Below, piece after piece: positions 27,635-36,712 of a stretch of 64,000 bases of DNA. The stretch is from an uncultured Clostridia bacterium. GTDB lineage: Bacteria > Bacillota > Clostridia > Christensenellales > UBA1242. Position numbers and translations under genes: made by a program. Each line of letters begins with the position of its first letter. Positions within the stretch are counted from its first letter, which is position 1. Location: NCBI GenBank assembly GCA_944362965.1, contig CALVTR010000003.1:62001-126000 (forward strand). Direction: 5' to 3'. A model generated the notes under the pieces. That model made no database searches, had not been told where the DNA came from, and saw only the letters and a list, made by a program, of their open reading frames with translations.

Positions 27635-29617
27635 TTAGCTGTTTGCCCAAGCTTGTATTGTTGACATTGTTGCCGGCACTCCACCTTCGGCAAGCCAAGA
27701 AATGCCTTTTGGCAGAGGAATTTTCATGTTTTCTACAAACACAAAGTTGCTAAAATCCGAACCTGTGTAACCCTTTTTATTATTTATAATATAACAGCAA
27801 TTTGTTACAGTTACTGAGCCATATGCCGCTAAGTTTGAACTACTATACGCGTTTCCTTGTGCATTAAAAATCGAACAATTTACTACCCGCGTTGAGCTTC
27901 CTCCATAACCTATGATTATTCCTATCCTTGTGTAAGTCACAACATTGGTAATACCACCCGTATCAAACACACAGTTGCTTATTGAACAGCCAGATGTAGA
28001 AGCCGCTATACCGCCTATATAACCAGATTCTGTGACCTCAAGAGTTCCAGTCGATATGAAATAATTATAGTAAGGTCTTATATAGGTATTGCTTATAGTT
28101 GCACCACTTGTATAGCCGAACAGCCCTGCATAATTATTATAGCTATTACCAAGAAAATGGAATTGAATCATAAATCCGCACCCATCATAATTTCCTCTAA
28201 ATGAATAAGTTGGAGTTCCTATTGGACATGAATACAAAACCGTAAGGCTACCGCCTATATATAAAAAATCTGTTGCAATTATATTGTTCGTTTGTTCACA
28301 ATAGGCATTTCGTGCATTACTGTTACCTATTGCCACCATATACGATAGCCAACCTAAATTTTCAGGAGTTGCTATTTTATATGGATTTGCATATGTTCCA
28401 GCTCCGCTTGGTGTTGAGCGATAGAGCGACCATGTTTCAAGCCATAAAGCATAAATTGTGCTGTCACCTGCAATATTATAGGTATCAGATGCTTCTATAG
28501 CATAACGGGTTCCCCCACCACTAATTGTTCGCCACCCATTAGGTAAATATCCAAGCCTTTCTGGAATCGGTAATTCTCCGCCCCAATAATATCCATAAGG
28601 CATACCATAGGTGACGGTGATACTTGATGGGCTTACCGTTCCGCCATTGGCGTCAAAGTAAAGCGTGTATTCATTTGCATCCCACACCGCATAGAGTGTG
28701 ACTGTGCCACTCGTTGCAAGGTTTCCAACAGATTGTCCGTCGGTATAAGTTGGTCTTACTGCAGTTCTGCTTCTCGACCAGCCCATAAAGGTATAGCCTG
28801 TTCTTGAATAGGCATTGGCTGTTAAATTTTGATATGTGCCATAAACGAAGGATTGATTTGCCATACTTCCGCTTGTTGCACCATTGCCATTAAAGACAAC
28901 AGTGTATGGATTTCCGTCCCACGTCGCATATAAGGTTACAGTCTCTGCTCCCTGTTGCAGGTTCGAAAAATATTCGCTTGACACTGCAGCTGAGCTGTCT
29001 GACCAAAAACTATCTGTTAATTTGGATTCACCATACTTTGCGGTTGCTGTTGATAGGTTTTCTGCCTTCCAACCACTGAACTCGTAACCTTCTTGAGTTG
29101 GATTTGATATTATAACTGTCTCGTCATACTCGGCTGACTCTGGATGGTATGTTCCGAAATTTCCACCCGCTAAATCATAGCTGATGCCATATGAAGTTAC
29201 TGACCACTGTGCTGTCAGCGTCACCGTTCCTTCGGTAGAGCGAAGGTTTCTAAAATACTGAGCTGTCACTTTTGTTGAGCTATTTGTCCAACTTTGTATT
29301 GTCTTTGTAGTGCTTCCATACTTAGCTGTTGACGTATCTATTCCGCTTGCAATCCACCCAAGAAATTTATAACCGCTTCGCGTTGGAGCCGCTATCTCAA
29401 CATAATCGCCGAAGCTAACAGTCATTGTTTCGTATAGTTCATCGTTCTCGCCATTTAGATTAAAATCTATTGAATATGTAACAGAAGGCTCACCTACTGC
29501 GGTGTTGTTTGTTTCTTCTTGCCTAGTATAACCTATTGGAGTTGATAAAAGAATAGCACCTAAGATAAGCAGCATAAAAGTTAAAACAGTAAAAATTAAA
29601 CTCTTTGCTTTTGCCAT
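27635..29617 (-). CDS. Repeat-rich surface protein, paralog 2
   Basis: The 660-residue paralog of the neighbouring gene. It has the leader MAKAKSLIFTVLTFMLLILG, then four Flg_new-type repeats (residues about 45-390; GYKFLGW, GYEFSGW, GYTFMGW, GYLPNGW). A beta-helix region with GLFGYTSGATISNTYI turns and the shared C-terminus (FVFVENMKIPLPKGISW... AWANS) follow. It lacks the extra N-terminal domain of paralog 1. The SD AGGAGATAG precedes the ATG. Long DNA stretches (for example around 28760-28830 and 29180-29290) are identical to paralog 3, pointing to recent exchange. Confidence 0.85.
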   Translation of the reverse strand: MAKAKSLIFTVLTFMLLILGAILLSTPIGYTRQEETNNTAVGEPSVTYSIDFNLNGENDELYETMTVSFGDYVEIAAPTRSGYKFLGWIASGIDTSTAKYGSTTKTIQSWTNSSTKVTAQYFRNLRSTEGTVTLTAQWSVTSYGISYDLAGGNFGTYHPESAEYDETVIISNPTQEGYEFSGWKAENLSTATAKYGESKLTDSFWSDSSAAVSSEYFSNLQQGAETVTLYATWDGNPYTVVFNGNGATSGSMANQSFVYGTYQNLTANAYSRTGYTFMGWSRSRTAVRPTYTDGQSVGNLATSGTVTLYAVWDANEYTLYFDANGGTVSPSSITVTYGMPYGYYWGGELPIPERLGYLPNGWRTISGGGTRYAIEASDTYNIAGDSTIYALWLETWSLYRSTPSGAGTYANPYKIATPENLGWLSYMVAIGNSNARNAYCEQTNNIIATDFLYIGGSLTVLYSCPIGTPTYSFRGNYDGCGFMIQFHFLGNSYNNYAGLFGYTSGATISNTYIRPYYNYFISTGTLEVTESGYIGGIAASTSGCSISNCVFDTGGITNVVTYTRIGIIIGYGGSSTRVVNCSIFNAQGNAYSSSNLAAYGSVTVTNCCYIINNKKGYTGSDFSNFVFVENMKIPLPKGISWLAEGGVPATMSTIQAWANS

Positions 29618-29777
29618 ACTCTATCTCCTTATTCATTTTTAGTTATAAATCATTATTATTTTTATTTGTGTGCAAAATGTATCTTTATACTATATATTTT
29701 AAATAATTTTTCTATTATAGTCAAATAATTATGTAAAGTTTGCTCCTTACGCTCGCTAAAAATAGCACTAAAAAACA

Positions 29778-29825
29778 AAAAAGATATCAAAATAAATTTA
29801 AAATGATATCTTTTTATGATTTTTG
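29778..29825 (-). terminator. Terminator of leuS
   Basis: AAAAAGATATCA (29778-29789) pairs with TGATATCTTTTT (29814-29825) around a 24-base A/T loop, immediately after the leuS stop codon on the minus strand. Confidence 0.7.
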
Positions 29826-29828
29826 ATT

Positions 29829-32252
29829 TTATTTTACAATAATATTCACAATTCTATTTAGAACATAGATTTCTTTGACTATGGTTTTGCCGGAGATTGC
29901 TTGTTTTATTTTCTCATCTTGTTTTACAAAGTCTAAAATTTCTTGCTGAGAAGAAGCTGTGTCTATGTTGAGTTTTGTTATAATCTTACTGTTGACTTGA
30001 ACTGCTATCTCTACTGTTGATTTAACAAGGTCTTTTTCGTCATATTCTGGCCAAGTTTGGTCAAGAATTTCTGCGTTAAACACCCTTTCATACATCTCAC
30101 TTGTGATATGTGGTGCAAGTGGATTTAAGAAGATTAAGAATTGTCTTAGTTCTTCTTTTGTGATAAAGCCGTCTTCTTTTATCTTTTTAACAAATATCAT
30201 AAGAGCTGAAATTGCGGTGTTAAGTTTTAAATTCTCATAGTCATCGCATAGTTTTTTGTTGAGAACTGAAAGCTCATAAATATGCTCTTTTGAAACGCCT
30301 TCACCCTTTATCATATCTTGAAGTGCCCAGACCTTATCAATAAATGATGTTATGCCATTTATGCCGTCATAAGTCCAAGGAGTGTTGTCTTCATAGCCGC
30401 CAAGAAAGTGAACATGAAGTCTTGCAACGTCTGTGCCGTATTTATCAATAACTTCAAGTGGTGAAACGCCATTTGTTGAGCTTTTGCTCATCTTTTTGCC
30501 TTCGCTATCTAAGATAAGTCCACTGCCCATCTTTCGAACAAATGGGTCGCGAGTTGGAACGGCACCTATCTCATACAAGAAGTTTTGCCAGAAGAATGCA
30601 TAAAGCACGTGACGTGTGATATGTTCAGTTCCGCCTGTATAGCAGTCTACACTGCCCCAATACTTGAGTTTTTCATAGTCTGCAAGAGCGTTTTTGTTGT
30701 GTGGATCGGTGTAGCGAAGCCAATACCAGCTTGAACCTGCCCAGTTTGGCATAGTGTCGGTTTCACGTTTTGCAGGTCGTCCACACTTTGGACATGTGCA
30801 CTCAACCCAATCCTTTGCCTTAGAAAGTGATGAATCGCCCTTTTCATTTGGCATATAGTCCTTAACCTTAGGCAAAACAAGTGGAAGGTCTTTTTCATCA
30901 AGTGCAACTTCGCCGCAATGCGGGCAGAGAATAATTGGGAATGGCTCTCCCCAATATCTTTGACGGTTGAATGCCCAATCAGTCATCTTATAGTTTATTT
31001 TGCGTTCTGCAACGCCCATTTCTATAAGTTTTTCAGCAATTTTCTTTTTAGCTTCCTTAACAGGCATGCCATCAAACTCGGCTGAGTTCATCATTTTGCT
31101 GTTTTTAGAAAGATATTCTTTCTTTTCAACTGCAGTCTTTGATGTGTCACCTTCTATAACTTGAATTTTTGGAATGTTAAACTTTTCAGCAAATTCGTAG
31201 TCACGTTGGTCATGACTTGGAACTGCCATAACGGCACCTGTTGCATAGCCTGCAAGAACAAAATCCGCAATAAACATTGGAACTTTTTTGCCATTTGCAG
31301 GATTTATCACATAAAGACCTTCAAGGCGTGCACCCGTTTTGTCTTTTTGGTCGCTCATGCGGTCAAACTCAGACCTAAGGGCTGTTTTTCTTCTATACTC
31401 TTCAACGTCTGCCCAGTTTGTTATGTATGGTTTTAATGTGTCAACAAGGCTGTTTTCTGGTGCAAGAGCAACAAAGGTTATACCATAGACTGTTTCAACG
31501 CAGGTGGTAAAGATTTTAAGCTCTCCAACATTTTCGTCCTTTTCATTATATATTTTAAAAGAAATTTGAGTGCCTTCGCTTTTACCTATCCAATTTCTTT
31601 GTGCTTCTTTAAGATTCTCTGCCATATCTATGCGGTCAATATTGCCAAGCAGTTTCTCAGCATACTCACGCATCCTAAGCAGCCAGCTCCAACGCACTTC
31701 TTGGACTACTTCACTGCCACAGCGGTCACATTTGCCACCTTGACTATCTTCGTTTGAAAGCACAGTTTTGCAATGTGGGCAGAAATTGACCTTTGTTTTT
31801 TCTTTGTATGCCTTGCCATGATTGAATAATTGCAAGAAAATCCATTGCGTCCATTTGTAATACTCAGGATCGCTTGTGCAAATTGTTCTATCCCAGTCAA
31901 AAGAAAGCCCAAGACGTCTTGATTGGTCAAGCACAGTTTTCATGCCATTTGCAACAAAATCATGTGGGTCAATGCCTGTTTTGATGGCTGCATTTTCGGC
32001 AGGCAACCCAAAGGCATCTCCACCTATTGGGAATAGAACGTTGTAGCCCTTAAAACGCTTAAAGCGAGCAAGTGCATCAGCCGGAATTGTGCCCTTCATA
32101 TGCCCCATGTGAAGATTTCCGCTGATGTTATAAAATTCATACAAAACATAATATTTAGGCTTTGTTGGGTGAAAATCTATTGCCTTAAAAGATTTTTCAT
32201 TATACCACTTATCCTGCCATTTCTTTTCAATCTCTTTAAAATTGTAGTCCAT
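29829..32252 (-). CDS. leuS: Leucyl-tRNA synthetase
   Basis: Charges tRNA-Leu. The 807-residue class I synthetase has HMGH at residues 48-51, a zinc-ribbon insertion (CPHCKTVLSNEDSQGGKCDRCG), an editing domain (GYATGAVMAVPSHDQRDYEFAEKF), a second CxxC pair (CPHCG... CPKCG), and KMSKS (GKKMSKSSTNG). An anticodon-binding end completes it. The segment before HMGH reads YEFYNISGN where most bacterial enzymes have FPYPSG. No T-box leader is visible. AAGGAG precedes the ATG. It sits between surface-protein paralogs 2 and 3, unlinked to leucine genes. Confidence 0.95.
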   Translation of the reverse strand: MDYNFKEIEKKWQDKWYNEKSFKAIDFHPTKPKYYVLYEFYNISGNLHMGHMKGTIPADALARFKRFKGYNVLFPIGGDAFGLPAENAAIKTGIDPHDFVANGMKTVLDQSRRLGLSFDWDRTICTSDPEYYKWTQWIFLQLFNHGKAYKEKTKVNFCPHCKTVLSNEDSQGGKCDRCGSEVVQEVRWSWLLRMREYAEKLLGNIDRIDMAENLKEAQRNWIGKSEGTQISFKIYNEKDENVGELKIFTTCVETVYGITFVALAPENSLVDTLKPYITNWADVEEYRRKTALRSEFDRMSDQKDKTGARLEGLYVINPANGKKVPMFIADFVLAGYATGAVMAVPSHDQRDYEFAEKFNIPKIQVIEGDTSKTAVEKKEYLSKNSKMMNSAEFDGMPVKEAKKKIAEKLIEMGVAERKINYKMTDWAFNRQRYWGEPFPIILCPHCGEVALDEKDLPLVLPKVKDYMPNEKGDSSLSKAKDWVECTCPKCGRPAKRETDTMPNWAGSSWYWLRYTDPHNKNALADYEKLKYWGSVDCYTGGTEHITRHVLYAFFWQNFLYEIGAVPTRDPFVRKMGSGLILDSEGKKMSKSSTNGVSPLEVIDKYGTDVARLHVHFLGGYEDNTPWTYDGINGITSFIDKVWALQDMIKGEGVSKEHIYELSVLNKKLCDDYENLKLNTAISALMIFVKKIKEDGFITKEELRQFLIFLNPLAPHITSEMYERVFNAEILDQTWPEYDEKDLVKSTVEIAVQVNSKIITKLNIDTASSQQEILDFVKQDEKIKQAISGKTIVKEIYVLNRIVNIIVK

Positions 32253-32281
32253 AGATAGCTCCTTAAAATAATTATAATGAT

Positions 32282-32310
32282 ATAATAAAACAAATTTGAT
32301 TTTATGTCAA
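32282..32310 (-). promoter_or_regulatory. leuS promoter
   Basis: Minus strand: TTGACA (32310-32305), 17-base spacer, TATTAT (32287-32282), then AAGGAG and the ATG at 32252. Confidence 0.7.
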
Positions 32311-32347
32311 ATAAAACAGCTAAAATCAAGTTTTTTATGATGCTATA

Positions 32348-32377
32348 TTGACTTTGTTGCGTTGTTTATGATATAAT
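32348..32377 (+). promoter_or_regulatory. Promoter of the 32403 gene
   Basis: TTGACT (32348-32353), 18-base spacer ending in TGA, TATAAT (32372-32377). The TG one base before the -10 box is an extended -10 feature. Confidence 0.65.
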
Positions 32378-32402
32378 TTTTATAATTAAAGGAGAAATGA
32401 GT

Positions 32403-32981
32403 ATGTATAGAATAGATCCTAAGTATACACAACAAGATTGGGGTGCAGGTTTTTATGAAATGGATTGGGATAGTAAATATAAATATTTAGAAAAGACACT
32501 AGCAACACAACCTTTCATTGTGGGAGTATGTCGCTATGATAACCAAGATAAGCAAACTGAAGACCGAGCATTGCTTACACAAGACGGTGTTGAAGTTGCT
32601 GTAATCAAGGGACGCGACTGGGATAAATATTCTAGGGAGTTAACACACCTTCTAGCAAGCATTGATAGACTTAAAAATGCTGAAATGGTGACAGCAAATC
32701 CAGCAGCTGAACGTGCAAAAACATTAGATTTAATAAGCATTAAATATAGAGAATACTATGATACTTTATATCAACCTATTATTGAGGCAGTAGCAAAAGA
32801 ACCAGAACTTGCACGATACCTACCTGAAGAAATGTTTACGCATGATAAAAATCTTGAAGAAAAAATAATTGAAGCACGAAAAAAGGTAATTGAACAAAAT
32901 AAGACAAAAGGCGAAAGATTATACTCAAAACTTATGAAACTTGAAACTGGTCAAACTGAAGATGACCAAGAAAACGAATAA
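32403..32981 (+). CDS. Conserved-looking soluble protein of unknown function
   Basis: Not recognised. About 192 residues, hydrophilic, mostly helical, with no signal peptide or membrane segment. The N-terminal 70 residues (MYRIDPKYTQQDWGAGFYEM... VEVAVIKGRDWDKY) look alpha/beta. The rest is charged helix with AERAKTLDLISIKYREYYDTLY and an acidic C-terminus (DDQENE). The ATG at 32397 is only two bases from GGAG, while the in-frame ATG at 32403 is at eight bases and is preferred. It has its own promoter and terminator, so it is probably expressed as a single gene. Confidence 0.7.
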   Translation: MYRIDPKYTQQDWGAGFYEMDWDSKYKYLEKTLATQPFIVGVCRYDNQDKQTEDRALLTQDGVEVAVIKGRDWDKYSRELTHLLASIDRLKNAEMVTANPAAERAKTLDLISIKYREYYDTLYQPIIEAVAKEPELARYLPEEMFTHDKNLEEKIIEARKKVIEQNKTKGERLYSKLMKLETGQTEDDQENE

Positions 32982-32985
32982 AATG

Positions 32986-33013
32986 AAACTCTAGCAATAC
33001 CCTAGAGTTTTTT
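32986..33013 (+). terminator. Terminator of the 32403 gene
   Basis: AAACTCTAG (32986-32994) pairs with CTAGAGTTT (33002-33010) around seven bases and is followed by T residues. Confidence 0.8.
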
Positions 33014-33127
33014 GTTTGTAAAGTTATTTTGTGCCATTTTTAAGACATCTTATTTGCATTGGCAAAAAAACTTTTTCTTAACTCACTTTAAAAAATTTAA
33101 GATAAATAAAAAACTTTTAAAAAATTG

Positions 33128-33156
33128 TTGACAAGTGCTTTGCTCTTGTGTATAAT
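33128..33156 (+). promoter_or_regulatory. Consensus rplJL promoter
   Basis: TTGACA (33128-33133), 17-base spacer, TATAAT (33151-33156): both hexamers perfect. Initiation near 33163 gives a leader of about 205 bases before rplJ. Confidence 0.9.
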
Positions 33157-33162
33157 AGTCAT

Positions 33163-33300
33163 GTTAAAATAAAATCTATCCGAAGACCGCAAGTGTGAAA
33201 ACGTAAACACTCACCCGTGTGCTTGCCGAGGAAAGAAGATATAGTTTGATTTTTCGTCTCTATGCCTTTTTTCCGCTGGCATAGAGATTTTGTTTTAATA
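33163..33300 (+). promoter_or_regulatory. Ribosomal protein L10 leader with attenuator
   Basis: The leader contains the L10-leader pieces CCGAAGACCGCAAGTG... and GTGCTTGCCGAGGAAAGAAGATA, which pair in part (CGCAAG/CTTGCCG) and resemble the L10-binding site of 23S rRNA. Downstream, CTCTATGCC (33258-33266) and GGCATAGAG (33278-33286) form a perfect stem followed by a T-rich run, an intrinsic terminator. In the known family L10 (as L10/L12) binds the leader and lowers rplJL expression. The same autoregulation is expected here. Confidence 0.85.
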
Positions 33301-33369
33301 AAGGGCTTTTTAACTTTATGTGAAAAAGCTTAAAAACACAATATTCTTAAATAAGGAGGAAAAGATTTC

Positions 33370-33894
33370 ATGAGTGCTAATTTAGAAGCAAAAAAGCAAA
33401 TAGTTGAAGAAATCAAAGATAAGCTTTCAAAAGCTAAAACCGTTGTTTTCTCAAGCTATAACGCTTTGACTGTTGCTGAAGACACTGAGATGCGTCGTGA
33501 ATTTAAGAAAAATGGCGCTGAATACAAAGTGTATAAAAACAAACTATTGCTCCTTGCACTGGGCGAACTTGGAATCAAAGGTGCTGATGAATTTTTACAT
33601 GGCACTACCGCTGTTGCTTTTAGTTATGATGACGAAGTAAGCGGAGCAAAAATTCTTTGCCAAACTGCTGAAAAAACTAAGAAGCTTGAAGTTAAATTTG
33701 GTTTACTTGATGGGAAACTTGTTGATGCTAAGGAAATTGAAGAGCTTGCTAAACTTCCAAGCAAGGAAGTTCTTGTTGCAAAACTTCTTGGAACTCTCAA
33801 TGCACCTATCTCTGCACTCGCAAGAGTTCTTATCGCCCCAGTGACTGGGCTTGCAAGAGCATTAAATGCTGTTGCTGAAAAACAAAGTGCTTAA
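33370..33894 (+). CDS. rplJ: 50S ribosomal protein L10
   Basis: The 174-residue base of the ribosomal stalk. Family features are the N-terminal KKQIVEEIKDKLSKAKTVVFSSY, TEMRREFKKNGAEYKVYKNKLLLLAL, and a C-terminal L12-binding helix after KLLGTLNAPISALARVL. AAGGAGG lies nine bases before the ATG. It is the first gene of a two-gene operon with rplL under the L10 leader. Unlike the usual order, rplK-rplA do not lie upstream and rpoB-rpoC do not lie downstream in this window. Confidence 0.97.
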   Translation: MSANLEAKKQIVEEIKDKLSKAKTVVFSSYNALTVAEDTEMRREFKKNGAEYKVYKNKLLLLALGELGIKGADEFLHGTTAVAFSYDDEVSGAKILCQTAEKTKKLEVKFGLLDGKLVDAKEIEELAKLPSKEVLVAKLLGTLNAPISALARVLIAPVTGLARALNAVAEKQSA

Positions 33895-33910
33895 ATTTAA
33901 AGCACTATCC

Positions 33911-34022
33911 GTTTAAGATTACTTAAACAAAAAAATTAAAATGCAAATAATTTAAAATTTGCATTAAAAAACGAGTTTGAATTATAAACAAACTCACAAA
34001 AGTCAAATAAGTGTGAAAACAC
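33911..34022 (+). other. Run of four hairpins between rplJ and rplL
   Basis: The 151-base gap has four successive perfect hairpins: GTTTAAG-ATTA-CTTAAAC (33911-33928), AATGCAAAT arms (33940-33948/33957-33965), GAGTTTG arms (33973-33979/33989-33995), and GTGT-GAAA-ACAC with a GNRA loop (34011-34022). None ends in a strong T run, so they are not obvious terminators. They may act in RNA processing or stability to favour rplL, which is needed in several copies per ribosome. Confidence 0.6.
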
Positions 34023-34045
34023 AAAAAATTTAGGAGGAAATTAAA

Positions 34046-34420
34046 ATGGCTGATGTTAAAAAATTAGTTGAAGAAATTAAATCTATGTCTGTTCTTGAAG
34101 TTTCTGAACTTGTTAAAGAACTTGAAGAAACTTTCGGAGTTTCTGCTGCAGCTCCTGTAGCTGTTGCTGCTGCTCCTGCTGCTGGCGCAGCTCCTGCAGC
34201 TGAAGAAAAAACTGAATTTACTGTTGAACTTACAGAAATTGGTGCTAACAAAATCCAAGTTATCAAAGTTGTAAGAGAAATCACAGGACTTGGTCTTGGA
34301 GAAGCTAAAGCTTTAGTTGAAAGTGCTCCAAAGGCTATTAAAGAAAACGTTCCAACTGAAGAAGCTAAAGCTATTGAAGCTAAGCTTAAAGAAGCTGGTG
34401 CAACTGTTAAACTTAAGTAA
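34046..34420 (+). CDS. rplL: 50S ribosomal protein L7/L12
   Basis: The 124-residue stalk protein has an N-terminal dimerisation helix ([25 protein letters not shown]), an alanine/proline-rich hinge at about residues 35-55, and the conserved C-terminal domain ([34 protein letters not shown]). AGGAGG precedes the ATG. It is the second gene of the rplJL operon and closes at a terminator 35 bases later. Confidence 0.98.
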   Translation: MADVKKLVEEIKSMSVLEVSELVKELEETFGVSAAAPVAVAAAPAAGAAPAAEEKTEFTVELTEIGANKIQVIKVVREITGLGLGEAKALVESAPKAIKENVPTEEAKAIEAKLKEAGATVKLK

Positions 34421-34454
34421 TAAATCAAATTTAAAATTAAAGAATATTGTGTTT

Positions 34455-34487
34455 AAAAAAATCCGTAGAATTATCTGCGGATTTTTT
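34455..34487 (+). terminator. Terminator of rplJL
   Basis: AAAAAATCCGTAGA pairs with TCTGCGGATTTTTT around ATTA, with one U:G pair, and ends in T residues. Confidence 0.9.
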
Positions 34488-34531
34488 GTTTGTTAGCTCT
34501 ATTATTTTTATTTACTTTTAAATTTTATATC

Positions 34532-34568
34532 AAAAAAATCCATATAGAGATTTCCCTATATGGATTTT
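34532..34568 (-). terminator. Terminator of surface-protein paralog 3, shared with paralog 1
   Basis: AAAATCCATATAG and its exact complement form a 13-bp stem around a ten-base loop, 35 bases after the stop codon on the minus strand. The stem core matches the terminator of paralog 1 at 25143-25182. Confidence 0.8.
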
Positions 34569-34602
34569 CTGATTATTTTTGCATTAATATTTAAAAGATA
34601 TT

Positions 34603-36558
34603 TTAGCTATTTGCCCATGAGCGAACTTGAGATAATGTTGCAGGCTCTCCACCTTCAGCTAGCCAAGAGATACCTTTTGGCAGCGGTGCTTTCATGTTAT
34701 CTACAAACACAAAGTTGCTAAAATCTGAGCCTGTGTATCCCTTTCTATCATTTATAATATAAACACAATTTGATACACTAACTGAGCCACTGGCAAGCCC
34801 TAGACTGCCAGAAGATGATGAGGCTTCAAACACTGTGCAGTCACGAATTGTAGTTGAGCTATTGCCATACCCTATTATCGCTCCACGTGTTGAAGTGTTA
34901 CTAGATAACTCACCAGTGTATAATGCACAACCAGTTATAGTTGAATTGGACGCATAACCCGCAACTCCACCTGTATACATGCTACCTTGAATACTATTTG
35001 TCATTAGATACAATCCGCTTACTGTTGCCCGGCTTAGATATCCAAACATTCCCGTGTAAGTTTGATAATCAACTTCATCGTAACGAGAGCCTCCCATCAA
35101 TAGGTCTAAACTACATCCACCACCATCATAATTTCCTGAAAAAGGACTAGAAGATGTGCCTATTGGATACCATAAGTATTCTATTATTGAACCACTACCT
35201 ATAGCATCCGTTATTGTGTCTATATTATTTGTTTGCACACAGTATGCATTTGTATCATAGCCGTTTGCAACCCTATACGTCAGCCAACCTAAGTTTCGAG
35301 ATGATTCTATAACATAAGGATTTGCATATGTGCCACGTCCATTTGGTGATGAACGACTGCTATACCATGTTTCTTGCCAACGAGCATACAAAGTGCTATC
35401 ACCTGCAATATCATAAGTGTCAAATGCAAATCTCTCATCGGTGGAAAAGTTTCCAGTTCTAGTGGTTGTCCAACCGCTAAATAAATATCCAATTCTTGTT
35501 GGAACTGGAAGTGAACCACCAAGATAATACCCGTATGTCTGTCCATATGAGACGGTGATACTTGATGGACTCACTGTTCCGCCATTGGCATTGAATGTGA
35601 GTGTATATTCATTTGCATCCCACACTGCATAGAGTGTGATTGTGCTTCCTGTTGTAAGGTTTCGAACAGATTGTCCGTCGGTATAAGTTGGTCTTACTGC
35701 AGTTCTGCTTCTCGACCAGCCCATAAAGGTATAGCCTGTTCTTGAATAGGCATTGGCTGTTAAATTCTGATACGTTCCATATACGAAAGATTGATTTGCC
35801 ATGCTTCCGCTTGTTGCACCATTGCCATTAAAGACAACAGTGTATGGATTTCCATCCCATGTTGCATATAAGGTTACAGTCTCTGCTCCCTGTTGCAGGT
35901 TCGAAAAGTATTCGCTTGACACTGCAGCTAAGCTGTCTGACCAAGAACTATCAGTTGACTCAGTTGTGCCATACTTTGCAGTTGACGTAGATAGGTTGCT
36001 TGCAGTCCATCCGCTAAAAACATAACCTTCTTGAGTTGGATTTGATATTATAACCGTCTCGTCATACTCGGCTGACTCTGGATGGTATGTTCCAAAATTT
36101 CCACCCGCTAAATCATAGCTGATGCCATATGAAGTTACTGACCACTGTGCTGTCAGCGTCACCGTTCCTTCGGTAGAGCGAAGGTTTCTAAAATACTGAG
36201 CTGTCACTTTTGTTGAGCTATTTGTCCATCTTTGAATTGTCTTGCTTGTGTTACCATACTCTGCAGTTAAGGTGTCAAGACCGATGGCTGTCCACCCAAG
36301 AAATTCATAACCGTCTCGCGAGGGAGCCGCTATCTCAACATAATCGCCGAAGCTAACAGTCATTATTTCGTATTGTTCATCGTTTCCGCCGTTTAGATTA
36401 AAGTCTATTGTATATGTAACAGAAGGCTCACCTGCTGCAGTGTTGTTTGTCTCTTCTTTTTGCTAGGTATATCCTATTGGATTTGATAACAAAACAGCAC
36501 CTAAGATAAGCAACATGAATGTTAATACAGTTAAGATTAATTCTTTTGCTTTAGCCAT
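34603..36558 (-). pseudogene. Repeat-rich surface protein, paralog 3, interrupted by an in-frame TAG
   Basis: An ATG at 36558 with AAGGGGG upstream starts the paralog leader (MAKAKELILTVLTFMLLILG...). Codon 32 (36465-36463) is TAG where paralog 2 has Arg (YTRQEE against YT-stop-QKEE); the frame stays open for about 620 codons after it. The DNA there fits one inserted C and one lost G. Residues before about 300 match paralog 2 and the C-terminal half matches paralog 1, so it is a chimera. An internal ATG at 36363 would give a 586-residue product without a signal sequence. TAG is a normal stop elsewhere, so it is probably silent, unless read through or restored by recombination. Confidence 0.85.
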
Positions 36559-36712
36559 TTTCTTACCCCCTTATAATACTTTATATCTATATTTTACAAA
36601 TATTTTTATACTTAGTCAACAAAAAAAGCTTAAAAAGAAATAGATATAATAAAAAATTTCATAATAAATACTAATTTATTATGTGATAAATTGTTATTTT
36701 TATGATATATAG

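Noticed and set aside
32253..32345. T-box leader for leuS
   Set aside because: The leader is short and A/T-rich, with no T-box core sequence or specifier hairpin.
36463..36465. TAG reassigned to an amino acid
   Set aside because: mfd and the 42310 gene end in TAG at the expected lengths, so TAG works as a stop. The codon in the surface-protein copy is better explained by a small lesion.
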